From the NCBI GenBank assembly GCA_019749915.1, contig JAIEPE010000009.1, positions 85,183 through 149,182 on the forward strand: a DNA stretch of 64,000 bases. Direction: 5' to 3'. The notes beneath the pieces were generated by a model. The model was not told the DNA's origin. It did no database searches and worked only from the letters and a program-made list of their open reading frames with translations. The position numbers and the translations under genes are program-made. Positions 26,002 to 35,271 of this stretch are shown piece by piece (position 1 is the first letter of the stretch; every line of letters begins with the position of its first letter). The stretch comes from Alphaproteobacteria bacterium. GTDB taxonomy: Bacteria; Pseudomonadota; Alphaproteobacteria; UBA9655.

Positions 26002-26437
26002 AAACTCTCAAAACTTGTTCCTAATTATTTTTAGTCTAGTTAATTTTATCAAGAAAAAATTGTCAATGAATTTATCGCACAATTATTTTTTATTCTGGAA
26101 ATCTGCCCTTTCTTTCGGTCAAAATCTTTGGGGTATTCCTATAAGTATGCTTTGATCTTCATCTTCTATTTTCGAAAATATCAAGAATTGAAAATAAAGA
26201 GAAGCGCTATTTTCATTTAGAAAAATAAGAAACATCACTACTCTCTGTTTTCTCAAAAACCATTGCTAAGAGTTGTGTAAGGGCTAATTTATCTTATTGA
26301 TAAGCAAGGATCTCAGCTGAACTTGAGTTCAAAACTATTAAGATCATTGTCCAGCTCCTTCTTAGCTAAAATTAAGAACTGGACAAATAACCTGTTTTTA
26401 AAGAGATTCTTGTCTCTAAGAGCACATACCTTAGGAC
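26002..26437. other. 436-base A+T-rich gap with a hairpin
   Basis: No coding frame is convincing. TTGTCCAG (26347-26354) and CTGGACAA (26379-26386), with an inner TTCTTA/TAAGAA stem, form a hairpin downstream of the minus-strand protease gene, perhaps its terminator. The TPR gene's promoter should lie in the right neighbourhood of 26002-26060. Confidence 0.4.
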
Positions 26438-27478
26438 TTATTTCCCAACTGCGATAAGTTCAGTTGCATACTTTCTCACATACTCATAAGGAAGCCAGGC
26501 ATATCCATTATCACCCCAGCCAATACCCCAACTATTTTTAATTCTGAAGCATGCTTGAATATCATCATAACCGGTAATCATAAAAGCGTGCGATGCTTGT
26601 AATCTATCTCCCATCCTTGGCAATCTAACTTGATGGTTTGACTCCTTAGGTGGCATCCAACAATTATCGAACACATCTGCGGCGGCTGCAATTGAATATC
26701 CAGCAGCAAGAGCGTGTTTAACTTTATCAATATTTGCGTTAGCTGGTATTCCAATGCTTCCCCTTTTTTGTTTCAATGGCTTTGTAGATCGAGAAAGAGA
26801 AAGAAATTCCGCCTTTCTCAAAGATTTTCTGGAAACATGATGTAAGGGATAAAGTTGGCCTATACGAAAAGGACTTACGTCGTTTTCATAAGTTCCATTC
26901 AATCCACAAGAGGCTCCTATTGTTCTCATCGTTGTGTTATAAGCCCGCGTTGCATCATCATCTTTCATACATACGCTTATAGCACTTACAGCACTCAGCG
27001 CTTTTAATTTGTCTTCCCATCCATATTGATATGGTCTTATTCCATTTTGTTGTGCAACGTATTCTACAAATCGTGAATAAGGAAGCCTAGGTTCCTCTAA
27101 AAATCCCATCTGCTGAGCAAATCTTAAAGCGTTTCCTAAGTTTAACCCTGCATGACAATCGTCAATATGTGTCTCGGCTAAAATTGTAAATTCCGCTTCA
27201 GAAATTTCTTTACGCCAGCCTAGATTACTCTGTTTATAACAACCACTCACCGTAAAACTGGTACATGTTCCTACAGGGCCCTGGTCTTTAACTGGAAGTT
27301 CTGATAAGAAGCACTCTTTTGGCAGAGACTTAACAAAAGGAGTTCCTCTGTCTTCATATGAACCAAGTGGTGTTTCTGCATAAAGAAGAACCTTTTTCCC
27401 CAAAGCCTCATTAGAAATTAGTGTTAAGTTTCCTCCTATAATTAACAAAAAGGATAGTTTTTTTAAATTAGATCTCAT
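26438..27478 (-). CDS. exported papain-like cysteine protease (peptidase C1A)
   Basis: The product is 346 residues with a signal peptide (cleavage after NEALG) and an AAGGAG site before ATG 27478. The catalytic set is intact: Gln and Cys in DQGPVGTCTSF (residues about 66-76), His in SHAFMITGYDD, and Asn in RIKNSWGIGWGDNGYAWLPY. There is no long propeptide. The papain fold and export suggest a role against host or periplasmic proteins. It is one of several exported hydrolases in this window. Confidence 0.85.
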   Translation of the reverse strand: MRSNLKKLSFLLIIGGNLTLISNEALGKKVLLYAETPLGSYEDRGTPFVKSLPKECFLSELPVKDQGPVGTCTSFTVSGCYKQSNLGWRKEISEAEFTILAETHIDDCHAGLNLGNALRFAQQMGFLEEPRLPYSRFVEYVAQQNGIRPYQYGWEDKLKALSAVSAISVCMKDDDATRAYNTTMRTIGASCGLNGTYENDVSPFRIGQLYPLHHVSRKSLRKAEFLSLSRSTKPLKQKRGSIGIPANANIDKVKHALAAGYSIAAAADVFDNCWMPPKESNHQVRLPRMGDRLQASHAFMITGYDDIQACFRIKNSWGIGWGDNGYAWLPYEYVRKYATELIAVGK

Positions 27479-27651
27479 TGATTTCTCCTTAGATTTTTAT
27501 GTGGATTTTTTCCACTGAAAGAATTTTTCATGAATCGTACTCTCCCTCTATCCTGGAAATCTCCCTAAGAGTTACCCTCAGGGGAATTTCCCCTAGAAAT
27601 AAATTTTGAAAGAACTACAAACGAAAGCTATTTATGACGAATAAAATGAGA

Positions 27652-27888
27652 GACCTGCCACAATAAAAACTCGTGGGGTTACCCAAGGCATCGCAAGTAG
27701 CATTAAATTTTGGTGATTAACCCACCTTTACTCCTGCCTATAGCTTGGGCATTGATAACGCTTTTTTTAGCTCCTGCACTATGTTGATGGGCACGTACAA
27801 TTGTTGAATTGATCATGTTATATTCATCATCGGCATCTTCGGATAAAAACTTAAAGATTTTTCCCATACTCCTTTTTGGCTTTCTCAT
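27652..27888 (-). pseudogene. IS5-family transposase fragment, frameshifted
   Basis: Codons from 27888 encode the middle of an IS5-group transposase (DDEYNMINSTIVRAHQHSAG, then QAIGRSKGGLITKI), including the first catalytic Asp region (normally IDSTIVRAH; Asn stands in place of that Asp here). After a stop at 27703 the homology resumes in another frame with ATCDALGNPTSFY. Both ends of the element are missing. It is a relic. Confidence 0.75.
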
Positions 27889-27987
27889 CCCTCAATTGAT
27901 GACATGCCCGATCTAATTAATTTTTTCTTTTTAATTCAAGTTTAATCTCAGATACCACTTTTTGCCCCTTCCCTTCTGCATCTAATT

Positions 27988-27997
27988 TCTGTACAGA
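27988..27997. promoter_or_regulatory. palindrome upstream of umuD, possible SOS operator
   Basis: TCTGTACAGA lies 43 bases before the umuD-like start, next to TATAAA. It is shorter than the E. coli LexA box and does not match the usual alphaproteobacterial GTTC repeat, so binding by LexA is a guess. Confidence 0.3.
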
Positions 27998-28039
27998 TAT
28001 AAAAAAGATTTTAAATTATGTTTTTTAAGGAGAGTTTTT

Positions 28040-28615
28040 ATGTCACAAGCTAAAATTCGTAAAAGAAAACCAGGAGCCGGACGAAAGCCAAGTCCCATTC
28101 CTACGAAAGCCATTCGCTTGCCGCTCCCGCTTGTGCAAAAATTACAAGAACTTCAGAATGGCAAAAACCTTGACGCTCTCTACCGTGTAGATATAGGAGA
28201 AATTTTCACAGGAAAAGTTTCTACTGCTTTGCGCTCCCCTTTTTTTGAATCTCGAGTTCAAGCCGGATTTCCCTCTCCTGCCGATGAGTTTAGCGAGGGA
28301 TCGCTTGACCTTAATGACTATCTCATTCATCATAAAGCGGCCACTTTTTTTGTCCGCGTGACGGGTGATTCCATGAAAAATGTAGGTATATTTCCTGGGG
28401 ATTTGCTCATTGTGGATCGTTCCCTACCCCCCACCAATGGTAAAGTTGTGATTGCAGTTTTAAATGGAGAGATGACCGTTAAAAGATTAGAAAAAGAAAA
28501 AAATAGAGTTCTTTTATGTGCCGAGAATGCAGATTATCCAGATATTGTTGTCACAGAGGAGGATAGTTTCTCCACCTGGGGTGTTGTCACCAATGTCATC
28601 CATTCTTTAATATAG
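28040..28615 (+). CDS. umuD: UmuD-like S24 peptidase, polymerase V accessory subunit
   Basis: The 191-residue protein starts at ATG 28040 after AAGGAGAG. The self-cleavage site Ala75-Gly76 (VQAGFPSPAD), the nucleophile Ser111 in GDSMKN and the base Lys148 in MTVKRL are all present. The N-terminus is about 50 residues longer than in E. coli UmuD and is basic (KIRKRKPGAGRKPSP), which may bind DNA. After RecA-stimulated self-cleavage UmuD' joins UmuC in polymerase V. umuC follows five bases downstream. Confidence 0.9.
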   Translation: MSQAKIRKRKPGAGRKPSPIPTKAIRLPLPLVQKLQELQNGKNLDALYRVDIGEIFTGKVSTALRSPFFESRVQAGFPSPADEFSEGSLDLNDYLIHHKAATFFVRVTGDSMKNVGIFPGDLLIVDRSLPPTNGKVVIAVLNGEMTVKRLEKEKNRVLLCAENADYPDIVVTEEDSFSTWGVVTNVIHSLI

Positions 28616-28620
28616 CCACC

Positions 28621-29886
28621 ATGTTTGCTTTAATAGATTGCAATGCTTTTTTTGTTTCCTGTGAGAGAGTTTTTCAGCCTCACCTTGAAAAAAAGCCCGT
28701 CATTGTTCTATCCTCAAATGATGGCTGTGCGATTTCTCGGTCTTGTGAGGCAAAAGCTCTGGGGATTCCTATGGGAGCCCCTTTCTTTAAAATTCGAGAT
28801 ATAGTCGAAAAACATAATGTTCACGTCTTTTCTGCTAATTTTTCTCTGTATGGAGATATCTCTTCTCGTGTGATGGAAGTCTTGAAAGCGTTTTCACCTA
28901 CTCTTGAAGTTTATTCTATTGATGAGGCTTTTCTAGATTTAAGCATGCTCTCCCACAATAAACTCTTTGCTTATGGGTGCCATATCAAAAAAATAGTTAA
29001 AAAATGGACAGGAATTCCCGTCAGTGTGGGCATTGGCCCCACGAAAACCTTAGCAAAAGTTGCCAATAGCATAGCAAAGAAACACCCTTTGGGGTGTTAT
29101 GCTCTCCTGACACCTGAGAAAACAGAGACTCTCTTGGGACAAATTTCTCTTCAGGATATCTGGGGAATTGGCTCTCGATGGTCAAAGAAACTTAATGCCT
29201 TAAATTTGACCACGGCATTAGATCTAGCGCAAGCAGATCCTCGGTGGATAAGAAAAGCTTTTAATATCGTCCTTGCAAAAACAGCTCTTGAACTTAAAGG
29301 AAAGGCTTGCTTAAGTATTGGAGAGACGACTCCTCCTAAAAAAAGCCTGATTTCCTCTCGCTCTTTTGGCATTCCCCTCACAACTTTTGAAGATCTGAGG
29401 GAAGCTATAAGCTTTCATGCCAGTTCTTTAGCCCATCGATTAAGGATTGAAGGCCATAAAACTTCTCTTCTCAGTATTACTGTTCGCACAAACCCTTTTG
29501 ATAAAAAAGGAAGATTTTATAGTAATACTCACCTCATCCCCCTTTCCTCTCCTTCTCAAGATAATACAACCCTTATCAAAGCCGCTACCCTCGCTTTAGA
29601 GAAAGTTTATAGAGAACACCTCTCTTACAAAAAAGTGGGCGTTATGGCCCTTAACCTCTCGCCAGAAAATCAAGTGAATCCCTCTCTTTTTACAGAAAGA
29701 AAGGGACAAGAACATTCTCTACGGCGAAGAGAAATTCTTAAATCCATTGATCACCTTAATTATCGATATGGAAAAGGGTCTCTTATTTTCGCAAGTGAAG
29801 GGGTTAAGGTTTCCTGGCAGCCGAAATCGTCTTGGAAAAGTCCCTCGTTTACACAAAACTGGAAGCAATTGCCAGAGGTCAGTTAA
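28621..29886 (+). CDS. umuC: UmuC, Y-family translesion DNA polymerase V catalytic subunit
   Basis: The length (421 residues) fits the family. The catalytic motifs are MFALIDCNAFFVSCERVF with the first metal Asp and SIDEAFLDL with the Asp-Glu pair, followed by the DinB-type thumb (GIGPTKTLAKVANSIAKKHP) and the DUF4113-like C-terminus (KVGVMALNLSPENQ; RYGKGSLIFASEG). It is transcribed with umuD. The pair gives damage-induced, error-prone lesion bypass. Confidence 0.95.
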   Translation: MFALIDCNAFFVSCERVFQPHLEKKPVIVLSSNDGCAISRSCEAKALGIPMGAPFFKIRDIVEKHNVHVFSANFSLYGDISSRVMEVLKAFSPTLEVYSIDEAFLDLSMLSHNKLFAYGCHIKKIVKKWTGIPVSVGIGPTKTLAKVANSIAKKHPLGCYALLTPEKTETLLGQISLQDIWGIGSRWSKKLNALNLTTALDLAQADPRWIRKAFNIVLAKTALELKGKACLSIGETTPPKKSLISSRSFGIPLTTFEDLREAISFHASSLAHRLRIEGHKTSLLSITVRTNPFDKKGRFYSNTHLIPLSSPSQDNTTLIKAATLALEKVYREHLSYKKVGVMALNLSPENQVNPSLFTERKGQEHSLRRREILKSIDHLNYRYGKGSLIFASEGVKVSWQPKSSWKSPSFTQNWKQLPEVS

Positions 29887-29969
29887 TATGGCTTCTGGAA
29901 GCCAAGATCTCAAATGGCCATGCCATAATGGTCAAAAGTTTCCAAGTTCGGTTTTGGGAGCTAATTCAC

Positions 29970-30857
29970 CTAATATTTTTCAAGTGCTTTAATTCTTTTT
30001 TCTATCGAAGGATGGGTATCAAATAATCCAAGGTAAGACTCTGTATTATCGAATAACATAAAACGAAGGTCGGAAGGAGCATCGGCAACCTCAGATTTAC
30101 CTGATACCTTTTTTAAGGCAGCAATCATCGCATCTTTATCTTTTGTGAGCACAATACTGCCTGCATCAGCCATAAATTCACGTTTTCGAGAGATCGCGAA
30201 CTTAGACAAAATGGCAATAAAGTAACCAAGAATGGAAGCCATAAAGACAATAATCAACAATGGAATGCCTTTTTTATCATTTGATGATCTTCGAAACAAT
30301 AAGCTACGCAAAGCTATGTGAGATATAATTGCAATAATACCAACAAAGAGCGTTGCAATGGTCAAAAGACGCATATCTCGATGGGTGATATGGCTCATTT
30401 CATGAGCCAAGACCGCTTCAAGCTCATTTTTGTCGAGGCGTTGGACGAGTCCACTGGTGACGCAGATAACAGCATTATTAACACTGATGCCCGAAGCAAA
30501 AGCATTTAAAGCATCTGAATCTATCATGTAGAGCTTTGGCATCTTTATGCCAGCTGTAATACTCAAGTTTTCAACCAAGTTATAAAGTTCTGGATATGCT
30601 TTCCGATTTATCTCGTGAGCATGAGCCATAGTCATCGTCAGTTTCTCTTGAAAAGCAAAAGCAATTAAAAACCAAACACCAACAAGCAATAATCCAATAA
30701 GGGTTCCTGCCATTGCATCATCAAAATTATCTGTCAGATAAATCATAATCGTCCAGATTAATCCGCCAAGAACTGCGGGCAGGAGTGTCAATAAAAGAAT
30801 GGATTTGAAGTTGTTATTCCAGAGACTTGTCTGAACTCCCACTGTTTCAATCGCCAT
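29970..30857 (-). CDS. htpX: HtpX-like M48 membrane metalloprotease
   Basis: The 295-residue protein has membrane helices near residues 18-38 and 47-68, and two more after the active site. The zinc motif HEMSHITHRD is present, and the third ligand Glu lies in the conserved KREFMADAGS. HtpX degrades damaged membrane proteins. It lies 13 bases after lemA on the same strand, the common lemA-htpX pairing. ATG 30857 has an AAGGTG site. Confidence 0.9.
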   Translation of the reverse strand: MAIETVGVQTSLWNNNFKSILLLTLLPAVLGGLIWTIMIYLTDNFDDAMAGTLIGLLLVGVWFLIAFAFQEKLTMTMAHAHEINRKAYPELYNLVENLSITAGIKMPKLYMIDSDALNAFASGISVNNAVICVTSGLVQRLDKNELEAVLAHEMSHITHRDMRLLTIATLFVGIIAIISHIALRSLLFRRSSNDKKGIPLLIIVFMASILGYFIAILSKFAISRKREFMADAGSIVLTKDKDAMIAALKKVSGKSEVADAPSDLRFMLFDNTESYLGLFDTHPSIEKRIKALEKY

Positions 30858-30870
30858 TGGATTTCACCTT

Positions 30871-31434
30871 TTAGAACTTTACCTTTTGCCCTTCCTCTAA
30901 TGTTTTGCGATCAACACTCGTGCTCTCAAAGAAGGGCTCGACTGTAAATCCAGTCATACCAGCAATGATACTGGCAGGAAATTGTTGGACAGAGGTGTTA
31001 TATTCGGCCGTTGAACTGTTAAAGAACCGGCGCGCAGCAGAAATCTTATTTTCAATATCCGTAAGTTCCAACTGTAATTCCTTGAAATTTTCATTTGCCT
31101 TGAGCCCTGGATAATTCTCCGCAACTGCAAAAAGATTCACAAGGGCTTGGGACAAGTCATTTTCAGACTTTATACGCTCTTCTTGTGAATGAGAATCCGT
31201 CACATGAGCCCGTGCTTCTGTGACTTTGATAAAGATTTCTTTTTCATGACCAGCATAACCCTTAACCGTTTCAACGAGATTGGGAACCAGATCGTACCGC
31301 AATCTGAGTTGAACATCTATATCCGCAAATGCATTCCGTCTTGATTGTCGTAAAGAAACCAGTCGATTGTAGATAATAATAAAGAAAGCAACTATAAAAA
31401 CCACTACCCCGATAATGATGTATGTCATGGTCAT
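30871..31434 (-). CDS. lemA: LemA family protein
   Basis: The 187-residue protein has an N-terminal membrane helix (IIIGVVVFIVAFFIIIYNRL) and the conserved LemA core: FADIDVQLRLRYDLVPNLVE, AENYPGLKANENFKELQ and ARRFFNSSTAEYNTS. ATG 31434 follows GGAGGAGAATATC. The four-helix LemA domain faces the periplasm; its exact role is unsettled, but it usually accompanies HtpX. Confidence 0.92.
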   Translation of the reverse strand: MTMTYIIIGVVVFIVAFFIIIYNRLVSLRQSRRNAFADIDVQLRLRYDLVPNLVETVKGYAGHEKEIFIKVTEARAHVTDSHSQEERIKSENDLSQALVNLFAVAENYPGLKANENFKELQLELTDIENKISAARRFFNSSTAEYNTSVQQFPASIIAGMTGFTVEPFFESTSVDRKTLEEGQKVKF

Positions 31435-31757
31435 GATATTCTCCTCCCTTTGGAAACATATATTACCTACGACAATTATATCATATTTGAAAACATAAAA
31501 TAATTTTATTAAGAGATTACAGTTTTCTCAAAACCGTTCGATGCCAGATATTAATAGTAAAGGAAACACGTCCCAAAGAAGCACGGGTCACCATGATTTT
31601 CTCTGATGTTCAAATGTGTTCAAACAGGCAAGATCTGCTCTCATTTCCTTTACTTTTTGTTCAACTTTTTGCAGTAAGATGCTAACAAAAAAATTTCTTG
31701 ACTATAACGCAACGTGATCCTTTATCTTTAAAAAATACCGACTAAGAGGTGATTTGT

Positions 31758-32522
31758 ATGTCTTACACAGTAAAGATGTTAGCCAAGATATCAGGAATCA
31801 GCAAACGGACTCTTCATTGGTATGATGAGATTGGGCTCTTGAAGCCTGCTCATTACGGCACCAACGGGTACCGTTACTATGAAGAAGAACAATTGCTACT
31901 TCTGCAGCAAATTTTATTCTTTCGAGAGTTAGGATTCAATCTGAACGATATCCAATCCATAGTGAACAGCAACGATTTTGACAAGGCCAGAGCCTTATCT
32001 GCCCACAAGCAAACTCTGGAAGAGACCGTAAATCGTACCCAAAAGCTTATCCATACAATTGATAAAACCATTTTACATTTAAAAGGAGAACAGGCCATGC
32101 AAGATAAAGAGTTTTATGATGGATTTGATTTAGAAAAACAAAAGGAATATGAGCAATTCCTTGCCAAATATTACGGCACTGTGGCTGAAGATCTCATCCT
32201 TGAGAGTAAAAAACGAACCATCAATTGGCATAAACACGACTGGGAAGACGTCAAACGCGAAGGCAATAATATCTATAAGGCCCTTGAAGTGTGTATCGAG
32301 AAAGACTTGAGCACACGATCAGAGGAAGTTCAAGCCCTTATCCACAAGCATTTCCAAATGATTGAGCGATTTTATAATGCTTCTAAAGATGTTTATATGG
32401 GGTTAGCCCAACTCTATTGTGAGCATCCTGATTTCAGAAAATACTATGAAGCTTATCACCCTAAAATGGCCGAGTTTATTGCTGAAGCCATGAGGGGCTA
32501 TGCGCATAAAAATCTTGTCTAA
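31758..32522 (+). CDS. MerR-family regulator with TipAS-like domain
   Basis: ATG 31758 was chosen over GTG 31749 because AAGAGGTG precedes it. The product has 254 residues. Residues about 1-70 are a MerR winged HTH (SYTVKMLAKISGISKRTLHW, YDEIGLLKP, GYRYYEEEQ), followed by a coiled-coil dimer helix. The C-terminal ~140 residues resemble the TipAS antibiotic-recognition domain (YEQFLAKYYGTVAEDL; HFQMIERFYNASKDVYMGLA; YEAYHPKMAEFI). Such regulators activate genes upon binding drugs or peptides. No obvious target gene is adjacent. Confidence 0.85.
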   Translation: MSYTVKMLAKISGISKRTLHWYDEIGLLKPAHYGTNGYRYYEEEQLLLLQQILFFRELGFNLNDIQSIVNSNDFDKARALSAHKQTLEETVNRTQKLIHTIDKTILHLKGEQAMQDKEFYDGFDLEKQKEYEQFLAKYYGTVAEDLILESKKRTINWHKHDWEDVKREGNNIYKALEVCIEKDLSTRSEEVQALIHKHFQMIERFYNASKDVYMGLAQLYCEHPDFRKYYEAYHPKMAEFIAEAMRGYAHKNLV

Positions 32523-32536
32523 GCCCTAAAAGACCT

Positions 32537-32575
32537 CCAGAAAACGAAGCCGCTTTTGGGTATTCTGGCTTTTTG
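32537..32575 (+). terminator. possible terminator of the merR-like gene
   Basis: CCAGAA (32537-32542) pairs with TTCTGG (32563-32568), followed by CTTTTTG. The stem is weak. Confidence 0.35.
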
Positions 32576-32838
32576 ACCAACAGAAACAATTGTCTTCGGA
32601 TTTCCTTCAACAAGACTATTGCACACAGTACAGCCATATTATTGCATGAACTTAAAAATTATCTTATAAATTCTAATATGGATTTTCTAAAATAATAAGA
32701 ATTGAATCCTTAGGTTCAAAGTGGACTTTTTATGAACTATTTAAAGTATCTTCATGCTTTTCTTAATGAAATGTGGAATTCTAAAACTGACAATTTAGAA
32801 CTCTCGAACAAGAAATTTTAGCTCATACTATGACACTG

Positions 32839-32922
32839 TTATTTACTATAATTTCTTTGAGCTTGGCTTAAAGAGGTATTTCCTAAAAGAAAAAAAGTTG
32901 CTGATAAGATCATTAATTTCAT
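32839..32922 (-). pseudogene. 27-residue signal-peptide remnant
   Basis: ATG 32922 (GGGGGTAAGT upstream) opens a frame of just a Sec-type signal (MKLMILSATFFLLGNTSLSQ, then AQRNYSK) and a stop. It looks like the head of a lost exported protein. The 316 bases before it (32523-32838) hold a weak terminator and no convincing gene. Confidence 0.35.
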
Positions 32923-33170
32923 ACTTACCCCCTTCATTTTATATAAACAGCAGAGTCCATCCTTAAGAGGAAATAAAGGCAATGCTGGAAGTTTAAAAGA
33001 TTTAAAAATGACTAAATTTTCTGCTTTACAAAATATGAATGAACCATATAAGTTGTTTTTAAGGCCCTGCGTGTTATCCATTGGGACCTTGAGTGGTTTC
33101 CGACGGCTCATAAGTTTAATTAAGTTGTAGCCTCTTTTTAGTTAAATAAATGGTCATTGTTACCGTCGGA

Positions 33171-33199
33171 AAAAAGGGAGAGAAATCTCCCTTTTTTTA
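33171..33199. terminator. bidirectional terminator
   Basis: AAAGGGAGA and TCTCCCTTT with a GAAA tetraloop form a tight hairpin with A and T runs on both sides. Confidence 0.7.
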
Positions 33200-33324
33200 T
33201 TACTTAACCTGAGCTTGGGATAAGCCGCTGATTTTATTTTTTAAAAACAACAAACTAAGTCATTGTGAGGAGCTTTTCTCCGCGGCAATTCACTATAAGA
33301 AACGAGGCATACTATGTTATGCGG

Positions 33325-33410
33325 ACCCCGCGGCTAAACCGTGGGGCGTCAATGGTGTGTGCGTGGCGGATAAAGTAACCTTGACGTCCCGCTGCTTGAC
33401 AGCGGGATCC
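33325..33410. repeat. composite palindromic repeat, copy 1
   Basis: A first hairpin (CCCCGCGG ... CCGTGGGG) is followed about 40 bases on by a second (arms TCCCGCTG and CAGCGGGA). The same two-part arrangement recurs at 35272-35338, and the second part alone at 39134-39161. A further repeat-like piece (GAGGAGCTTTTCTCCGCGGC) lies just upstream near 33268. These fill most of the 567-base gap 32923-33489. Confidence 0.65.
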
Positions 33411-33457
33411 CTTTTGTTTTCTAGATCATCACCTCTATAAGGATGAAGGAAAGAAAA

Positions 33458-33484
33458 AAATGGTGGCCTGTTTTACCACCATTT
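33458..33484 (-). terminator. terminator of the exported-protein gene
   Basis: AAATGGTGG (33458-33466) and CCACCATTT (33476-33484) pair; on the minus strand a TTTTTTTC run follows. It lies just past the ancestral stop at 33490 of the frameshifted gene. Confidence 0.7.
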
Positions 33485-33489
33485 TTAAT

Positions 33490-34226
33490 TTAAAGTTTTA
33501 CTTTCCAAAGTTCTGCCAGGGCTTTTCCTAACCCTTCTGGGTCAGATTTATAAGTTTCAGTTAAAGATCTGATCAGAGCTCTTCATGAGAGGAATCAACA
33601 TACATTGGAGCTTGCATGCCATTTGCCACGACAAGTTCTTCAACTTCTTCCTCAGGTCTGAGCCTACTTGCAACGACAGGTTCTTCAACTACTCCTTCCG
33701 TAGATCTGATACTAACATTATTAGATGAATCAACGGACGATGAAGCTTGCGTGCCATTTGCAGCGACAAATCCTTCCCCTTCTTCCTCAGTAACAGCTAA
33801 TGGTTTTGCTGGCGCAGGATCCTGTTTTTTAAAAGTTAATCTAGAAAATTCCCAGAAAATCTCTTGGCGGTTCTCATAATTAGCATTAAGGCACCCAACA
33901 ATCACATAATTCAGCTCACTACGATCAATGGAAAAGTACTGAGTATAATCGAATGAAGGATGCGCATGACTTAAACAATTTTTAAACATGCTCAATTCAC
34001 CAGGATTTTGCAGTACATATTCTCCTTCCGTGGTCAAAAAACTTCTATGTTTTCTAATCTCTGGAATCATATCTGGTGTTAACTGATGGGGTAGCTTGGG
34101 ATGTATAACCCTTGGTGCTAGATCAACATCCCCGTTATCATTTTTCATTGCATACATAGGGACAATAATAGAGGATGCAGATATAAGCAAAGCAGAAAGC
34201 AAAAGTATTTTACGTATATTTATCAT
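33490..34226 (-). pseudogene. exported protein gene with a C-terminal frameshift
   Basis: ATG 34226 (AGGAGATCC upstream) begins a 217-residue frame ending at TGA 33573, with a signal peptide (cleavage near VPMYA). The body is unrecognised; two acidic tail segments repeat (EEEGEGFVAANGTQ and EEEVEELVVANGMQ). One base before the stop a frame change would continue as LIRSLTETYKSDPEGLGKAL, ending at 33490. The same tail occurs in an isolated copy at 35087-35224 (KSLTETYKSDPVALGKAM). The lost reading frame was therefore real, and this gene has lost about 28 C-terminal residues. The shorter product may still be made. Confidence 0.6.
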
Positions 34227-34398
34227 CAAGGATCTCCTTTAAAAAGTTACAATATTTTTTTTTCTTATTACATACAGAGCGTACAAGCATGTTTGAATTT
34301 AATTCAAGAGTAAAAGGTAAAAAATTTCAAAAAATGATGAGTGAGGGGACTAACGTAAGCCCCTAAAATTCGCTGCTTATTAGAACTTTTAGAGGTGA

Positions 34399-34746
34399 TT
34401 ATTTTAACGTTTGAGTCGCTGCTTCCCTTAAAACAGCACTCGCCCATGAGTTCAAACTTTTATTATTGAGCTCAGCTGCCAAAGCTAATTGCCGATGTTC
34501 TTCTTCATTAACCCTTAAAGTGAATTTCCCTGAAAAAGGTTTTTCAGTTTTAGCGCCCTCTTCGTGACACATGGCCTCATAGTCCTCAACGGAAGTTTTA
34601 AACTCACGATGCAAATCTGCCGTAGTCTTTCCATAAAATTCAACAACGTCTTTTATACCTAAAACGCGCCCATGAAAAAGATCGCCCTCCTCATCATATT
34701 CAATGCGGGCCACATAGCGATCATAGTGCATCATATTCATCATCAT
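34399..34746 (-). CDS. hicB: HicB-family antitoxin
   Basis: The protein has 115 residues. The N-terminal partial RNase H-like HicB domain is visible (YVARIEYDEEGDLFHGRVLG, then FYGKTTADLHREFKTSVEDY). A C-terminal ribbon-helix-helix follows (SGKFTLRVNEEEHRQLALAA, SLNSWASAVLREA). It binds HicA and represses the operon. The start ATG 34746 sits inside the end of hicA with an AGGAG site, so translation is coupled. Confidence 0.88.
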   Translation of the reverse strand: MMMNMMHYDRYVARIEYDEEGDLFHGRVLGIKDVVEFYGKTTADLHREFKTSVEDYEAMCHEEGAKTEKPFSGKFTLRVNEEEHRQLALAAELNNKSLNSWASAVLREAATQTLK

Positions 34747-35026
34747 TCATTCTCCTGGTTGGCTCTATACCAACACTCCTTAAAAAATCTCTTGCGCTCT
34801 CTACGCTTCCTTTAATCATCTCTGGTCCTGGGTGAGGTTTATGTAATACAGCCCGCCTCCCCTTAAGACGAACTCTTTGCCTTGAGCCTCCTGTCTTTCC
34901 ACTAGGCTCTACACTTCCACCTAAACTTATGATCAATCCTTTAAAATTATTCCAACGAACATTAGCTTTCGTTGGCGCGTGAAAAATAGCTTTCAAAGTT
35001 GTTTCATGTTTTTTAGAAAGTTTCAT
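34721..35026 (-). CDS. hicA: HicA-family mRNA interferase toxin
   Basis: The 101-residue protein is a double-stranded-RNA-binding-like HicA toxin, somewhat longer than the ~60-80 usual. It has the fold-defining NVRWNNFKGLIISLGG, the GGSRQRVRLKG strand and the catalytic-region LHKPHPG with the conserved His, followed by VESARDFLRSVGI. HicA cleaves mRNA and halts translation. It overlaps hicB by 26 bases. The start ATG 35026 directly follows a terminator hairpin, so its promoter must overlap 35031-35080. Confidence 0.88.
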   Translation of the reverse strand: MKLSKKHETTLKAIFHAPTKANVRWNNFKGLIISLGGSVEPSGKTGGSRQRVRLKGRRAVLHKPHPGPEMIKGSVESARDFLRSVGIEPTRRMNDDEYDAL

Positions 35027-35030
35027 AAAA

Positions 35031-35057
35031 AAATGATGGCATATTTTGCCACCATTT
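35031..35057 (-). terminator. hairpin-T terminator just before hicA
   Basis: AAATGATGGC and GCCACCATTT pair with one mismatch, followed on the minus strand by TTTTTTT. It is a paralogue of the terminator at 33458 and belongs to the gene fragment at 35087. Confidence 0.6.
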
Positions 35058-35086
35058 ACAAGATAATTAATACGACTAGATATATT

Positions 35087-35224
35087 TTATTTTAGGTCTG
35101 CCAAGAAGGCCGCCATGGCTTTTCCTAAAGCTACTGGATCAGATTTATAAGTTTCAGTTAAAGATTTGATGATCATAGCCTTTACAGCATCTTCAGAAGA
35201 TGAACCACTAGTATTGGAGCTTGC
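35087..35224 (-). pseudogene. 3' fragment paralogous to the frameshifted exported-protein gene
   Basis: An open stretch without start ends at TAA 35087 and reads ASSNTSGSSSEDAVKAMIIK, then SLTETYKSDPVALGKAM. The second part matches the out-of-frame tail at 33490-33576. With the paralogous hairpins, it shows that a segment containing the gene's 3' end was duplicated, with hicAB now between the copies. Confidence 0.6.
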
Positions 35225-35271
35225 ACAATACTTGCAGCGCCAGATACTATGTGACTTTACAATGTCATATA

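Noticed and set aside
27652..27888. Intact small gene
   Set aside because: The peptide is an internal piece of an IS5-type transposase and homology continues in another frame.
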